DNA of 9,093 bases from assembly GCA_050175615.1 (NCBI GenBank), contig JBFXIU010000134.1, positions 1 to 9,093 of the forward strand, in the 5' to 3' direction. The notes under the pieces were generated by a model. That model was not told the DNA's origin. It worked only from the letters and a program-made list of their open reading frames with translations, and ran no database searches. The DNA is from CAYXXZ01 sp050175615. Its GTDB lineage: Bacteria; Pseudomonadota; Gammaproteobacteria; Pseudomonadales; Porticoccaceae. The position numbers were made by a program, and so were the translations under genes. Below are positions 5,880 to 9,093 of the stretch, piece by piece (the stretch's first letter is position 1; each line of letters starts with the position of its first letter).

Positions 5880-7427
5880 ATGGAAGATCCTATTTTCGAC
5901 CTTGTTGTCATCGGCGGCGGCATTAATGGTGTCGGCATTGCCCTGGATGCCCAGGGGCGCGGTCTGTCCACCGCCCTGATTGAGAAAAAAGATCTCGCCT
6001 CTGCCACATCCTCCGCCAGCAGCAAGTTGATTCACGGCGGTCTTCGCTACCTCGAATATTACGAATTCAGACTGGTGCGGGAAGCCCTTAGCGAACGGGA
6101 GGTGCTGCTCAAGAAAGCGCCCCATTTAGTCAAGCCGCTGCGCTTTATCATGCCCCACCGCAAACACCTGCGGCCTGCCTGGATGATTCGCGCCGGACTC
6201 TTTCTCTACGACATCCTCGCCAAGCGCGATGTCCTTCCCGGCAGCCGCTTTCTCCGCTTCAATCCGGCGACATCGCCACTTAAAACGGAACTCACCAAGG
6301 GCTTTGAATATTCAGACTGCTGGGTTGAGGATGCCCGCCTGGTGGCCTTGAACGCTGTCCAGTTTCGCGACCTCGGCGGCACAGTGCTCACCTACAGCCA
6401 ATGTATCGGGGCTACCCAGGTGGACGGTCTCTGGCATATTGCCGTCCGCGACACTGACAACGGCGAAGAGCATACACTCAAAGCCCGCGGCCTGGTCAAC
6501 GCCGCGGGGCCCTGGGTGGAATCCCTGATTACCATAGAAATGGCGCGCCCAAGTCCCTACCACATTCAGTTGATTCGCGGCAGCCATCTGGTTGTTCCCA
6601 AGCTCTACAACGATGACCGGGCCTATATTCTTCAGAACAGCGATGACCGCATTGTTTTTGTGATTCCCTACCTGGATCACTTTTCCCTTGTCGGCACCAC
6701 GGATGTCAAACATACAGGTTCAGCGGATGATGTCACTATTTCTGCGGAAGAAATTGACTATCTTTGCGCGGTGGTCAACGACCATTTTCAGCGCCAGGTT
6801 ACCCCTGCCGATATCGTCTGGACTTATTCCGGCGTCAGAGCCCTGTGCGACGATGAATCCGACAGCCCCCAGGCGCTGACCCGCGACTACACTATCGCCC
6901 TGCAAACCGTTGCCGGCCTGCCGCTACTTTCCATCTTTGGTGGCAAACTGACCACCTATCGCAAACTCAGCGAAGCGGCGCTGAACAAACTCAAACCCTT
7001 CTTTAACACCATGAAACCAGCGTGGACAGAAACCAGCTTGCTGCCCGGCGGCGATATGGGCATGAGCGTTGCTGACTACAGCCAACAGCTGCAGCAACGC
7101 TATCCGTTTCTGCTCAAGGCCACCGCCAGGCGTCTGGCCACCTGCTACGGTGCCAGGGCTGAAACCATACTCGGTGACGCCTCAACCCTCACCGACCTGG
7201 GGCAGGACTTTGGCCAACAGTTTACTGAGGCGGAACTGAATTACCTCATTGATTGTGAATTTGTCCGCAAAGGGGAAGATGCCCTGTGGCGGCGCAGCAA
7301 AATGGGGCTTTTCCTCGACAAAGACCAACAACAGGCTATTGGCGATTATATCGACAACTATGTGGCTGACCGCAGTAAAAACCCTGGCGCTAACGGCGCA
7401 ACCGATAAACACTACAGCCTGGCGTAA
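5880..7427 (+). CDS. glpD: Aerobic glycerol-3-phosphate dehydrogenase
   Basis: A 515-residue FAD enzyme, close to the usual GlpD length. It oxidises sn-glycerol 3-phosphate to dihydroxyacetone phosphate at the inner membrane and gives electrons to ubiquinone. The N-terminal FAD-binding motif GGGINGVG is at 12-19, the family signature SSKLIHGGLRYLE at 45-57, EDARL at 147-151, NAAGPWV at 204-210, RGSH at 230-233 and SIFGGKLTTYRKL at 348-360. The C-terminal helical DAO_C domain runs from about 390. The ATG at 5880 is a good fit because the FAD motif starts only 11 residues in, although the ribosome site is weak (GCAGG about 12 bases upstream). glpK follows after 47 bases on the same strand. No truncation or missing key residue is seen. 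Confidence 0.95.
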   Translation: MEDPIFDLVVIGGGINGVGIALDAQGRGLSTALIEKKDLASATSSASSKLIHGGLRYLEYYEFRLVREALSEREVLLKKAPHLVKPLRFIMPHRKHLRPAWMIRAGLFLYDILAKRDVLPGSRFLRFNPATSPLKTELTKGFEYSDCWVEDARLVALNAVQFRDLGGTVLTYSQCIGATQVDGLWHIAVRDTDNGEEHTLKARGLVNAAGPWVESLITIEMARPSPYHIQLIRGSHLVVPKLYNDDRAYILQNSDDRIVFVIPYLDHFSLVGTTDVKHTGSADDVTISAEEIDYLCAVVNDHFQRQVTPADIVWTYSGVRALCDDESDSPQALTRDYTIALQTVAGLPLLSIFGGKLTTYRKLSEAALNKLKPFFNTMKPAWTETSLLPGGDMGMSVADYSQQLQQRYPFLLKATARRLATCYGARAETILGDASTLTDLGQDFGQQFTEAELNYLIDCEFVRKGEDALWRRSKMGLFLDKDQQQAIGDYIDNYVADRSKNPGANGATDKHYSLA

Positions 7428-7474
7428 CACGGGGCTAACGACTGCGCACAATCAACTCAAGGGGCGGAACATTC

Positions 7475-8971
7475 ATGGCGACAAACTACCTTCTGGCCAT
7501 CGACCAGGGCACCACCAGCACCAGAGCCATTCTGTTCACCCACCGGGGAGAGCTGGCCTTTGTGGCTCAGAAGGAGTTCAAACAGTATTTTCCCCGCGAC
7601 GGCTGGGTTGAACACGACCCGGAGGAAATCTGGCAAAGCGTCGTTCATGTCTGCCGCGACGTGCTCGCCAAAGCGGATATAGGGGCGGCCAATGTCACTG
7701 CTATCGGCATCACCAACCAGCGGGAAACCACCGTAGTTTGGGACAAAGCCAGCGGCAAGCCGGTCTACAACGCTATCGTCTGGCAAGACAGACGAACCGC
7801 AACCTACTGCGACAGCCTGCGCAATGACCAAACCCTGAATACCGTGCAAACCAAAACCGGTTTGTTGCTCGACCCCTATTTTTCGGCCACCAAAATTCGC
7901 TGGATTCTCAATCAGATCCCCGACGCCCAGGCGCGGGCGGAAAACGGCGAACTGCTGTTTGGCACCATCGACAGCTACCTGATGTGGAAAATGACCGGCG
8001 GCAAGCGCCATGTCACCGACGCCACCAATGCCAGCCGCACCCTGTTGTTTAATATTCACAACCAGACCTGGGATCAAGAACTCCTGAAGCTGTTCGCTAT
8101 TCCCGCCACCATATTGCCGGAAGTGCTCGATTGCGCCGCCGACTTCGGCGCTACAACCGCGGATTTTATCGGCAGCCCGGTGGCCATCGCCGGTGTCGCC
8201 GGCGACCAGCAGGCGGCGCTGGTGGGGCAGGCCTGCTTTAAACCCGGCATGTGCAAAAGCACCTATGGCACCGGCTGTTTTATGATTATGAATACCGGCG
8301 ACAAACCTCTGACGTCCACCAACAAATTGCTGACCACCATTGCCTACCGCCTCAACGGCCAGACCACCTACGGCCTCGAAGGCAGTATTTTTATGGCGGG
8401 CGCCACCATCCAATGGCTGCGGGACGGGGTCAAACTCATCAAACAGGCCAGCGACAGTATCGAGCACGCTCTGAAAACCGGCATCGATCACAGCGTGTAT
8501 TTAGTGCCCGCCTTTACCGGCCTCGGCGCGCCCCACTGGGATCCCAACGCCCGCGGCGCCATCCTTGGACTCAACCGGGATACGGGAATCTCTGAAATCA
8601 TTACCGCCGGTTTGCAGTCGGTGTGCTACCAGACCCGCGACCTGCTCGAGGCCATGAAAGCCGACGGCGTTGAAGAACTCGCCAATCTGCGTGTTGACGG
8701 CGGCATGGTGGCCAATGATTGGCTGACCCAATTCCTCGCCGATATCGTCAATCTCCAGGTGGATCGACCCGTCATTAACGAAACCACCGCTCTCGGCGCC
8801 GCCATGCTCGCTGCCCTGCAAGCAGGCATTTATTCCTCAGTGGAGGAACTCGCGGAGAACTGGCGCTGCGAGCACAGCTTCAAACCCCAGCTCGACAGCG
8901 AAACCAGAGAACGACTTTACAAAGGCTGGCACAGGGCGCTGGAGGGTGTACTGTCCATCTCCAGGCCTTAA
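7475..8971 (+). CDS. glpK: Glycerol kinase
   Basis: A 498-residue FGGY-family kinase, full length, which phosphorylates glycerol with ATP to sn-glycerol 3-phosphate, the substrate of GlpD. DQGTTSTR is at 10-17. The glycerol-binding residues known from E. coli are present at near-identical positions: Arg83-Glu84 (NQRET), Trp103 (WQDRRT), Tyr135 and the catalytic Asp244-Gln245 (GDQQAALVGQ, 243-252). DATNASRT (182-189), STYGTGCF (262-269) and the C-terminal RVDGGMVAND segment complete the ATPase fold. The loop before GDQQ reads ADFIGSPVAIAG; the Arg that binds fructose-1,6-bisphosphate in E. coli (Arg236) aligns with Pro235, and the C-terminal site for EIIA-Glc is also changed. A good Shine-Dalgarno (AAGGGG, 7459-7464) precedes the ATG. 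The 47-base gap indicates co-transcription with glpD. No glpF is present in the window. Confidence 0.96.
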   Translation: MATNYLLAIDQGTTSTRAILFTHRGELAFVAQKEFKQYFPRDGWVEHDPEEIWQSVVHVCRDVLAKADIGAANVTAIGITNQRETTVVWDKASGKPVYNAIVWQDRRTATYCDSLRNDQTLNTVQTKTGLLLDPYFSATKIRWILNQIPDAQARAENGELLFGTIDSYLMWKMTGGKRHVTDATNASRTLLFNIHNQTWDQELLKLFAIPATILPEVLDCAADFGATTADFIGSPVAIAGVAGDQQAALVGQACFKPGMCKSTYGTGCFMIMNTGDKPLTSTNKLLTTIAYRLNGQTTYGLEGSIFMAGATIQWLRDGVKLIKQASDSIEHALKTGIDHSVYLVPAFTGLGAPHWDPNARGAILGLNRDTGISEIITAGLQSVCYQTRDLLEAMKADGVEELANLRVDGGMVANDWLTQFLADIVNLQVDRPVINETTALGAAMLAALQAGIYSSVEELAENWRCEHSFKPQLDSETRERLYKGWHRALEGVLSISRP

Positions 8972-9005
8972 GGCGGCAACAGGCTAAAGATAAGGGGAGC
9001 TGAAT

Positions 9006-9034
9006 TTTACAAGGGTGGGCAAATCCCGTATGAT
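9006..9034 (+). promoter_or_regulatory. Sigma70-type promoter downstream of glpK, pointing out of the window
   Basis: TTTACA (9006-9011) and TATGAT (9029-9034), each five of six consensus bases, are separated by exactly 17 bases. This is the best promoter-like match I see in the window. Transcription would start near 9041 and run off the right edge. The 3' flank of glpK (8972-9005) has no clear terminator, so readthrough from glpK is possible. The target gene is not visible. Confidence 0.5.
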
Positions 9035-9093
9035 GCAGCCCTTTCCTATCCACCCCCCTGCGAGTTATTTTGTTGCTTAGTCCTCCCTGACAT

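Noticed and set aside
7457..8491. Long minus-strand open frame (344 codons) opposite glpK
   Set aside because: Same antisense effect; glpK is unmistakable on the + strand. The 252-codon minus frame opposite the MaoC gene (4386-5144) was rejected for the same reason.
8965..8974. GCCTTAAGGC palindrome at the glpK stop as a terminator
   Set aside because: It has no loop and no T-run, and is too short to act as an intrinsic terminator.
1..9093. Mobile elements, CRISPR arrays, tRNA or rRNA genes
   Set aside because: No transposase, spaced direct-repeat array, or tRNA cloverleaf sequence was seen on either strand.

Overview
The window is a stretch of a bacterial chromosome, moderately GC-rich, with every convincing gene on the + strand. 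Protein types, codon use (many GCC, GGC and CTG codons) and gene content suggest a heterotrophic, probably marine, gammaproteobacterium of the Spongiibacter/Cellvibrionales kind. That placement is an impression from the sequence, not the result of a search.

Positions 1-5054 form a lipid or acyl-CoA degradation cluster. In order it holds the tail of a DUF35/OB-fold protein whose reading frame breaks near the window start; an SCP2-type thiolase coupled to it by a TAATG overlap; an open but start-less remnant (1650-1961); an acyl-CoA dehydrogenase; a MFE-2-type short-chain dehydrogenase; and a MaoC/hydratase-2 enzyme. Together these supply the steps of one beta-oxidation-like turn: dehydrogenation, hydration, 3-hydroxy oxidation and thiolytic or retro-aldol cleavage. 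The hydration and oxidation steps are of the (R)-specific, MFE-2-like type and sit on two adjacent genes rather than one fused protein. The substrate cannot be read from the sequence; steroid side chains, branched or long fatty acids and aromatic acyl chains are all possible. A small dispersed-type inverted repeat lies between the dehydrogenase genes.

Positions 5055-5879 are a transition zone: a short repeat-bearing spacer, a small three-helix DUF2834 membrane protein with its own leader, a hairpin after it, and a promoter-like region with a perfect TATAAT box and a palindrome.

Positions 5880-8971 are a glycerol catabolic pair, glpD then glpK. All main active-site residues of both are present. 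The GlpK loop that binds fructose-1,6-bisphosphate in E. coli is not conserved. No glpF or glpR is in the window. After glpK a good sigma70-type promoter (9006-9034) fires out of the window towards an unseen gene.

Most of the window is ordinary metabolism. The items worth a second look are the frame break at the left edge, the start-less reading frame at 1650-1961, the unusual active-site layouts of the thiolase and acyl-CoA dehydrogenase, and the GlpK regulatory loop. I did not find a defence system, mobile element, CRISPR array or stable RNA gene.
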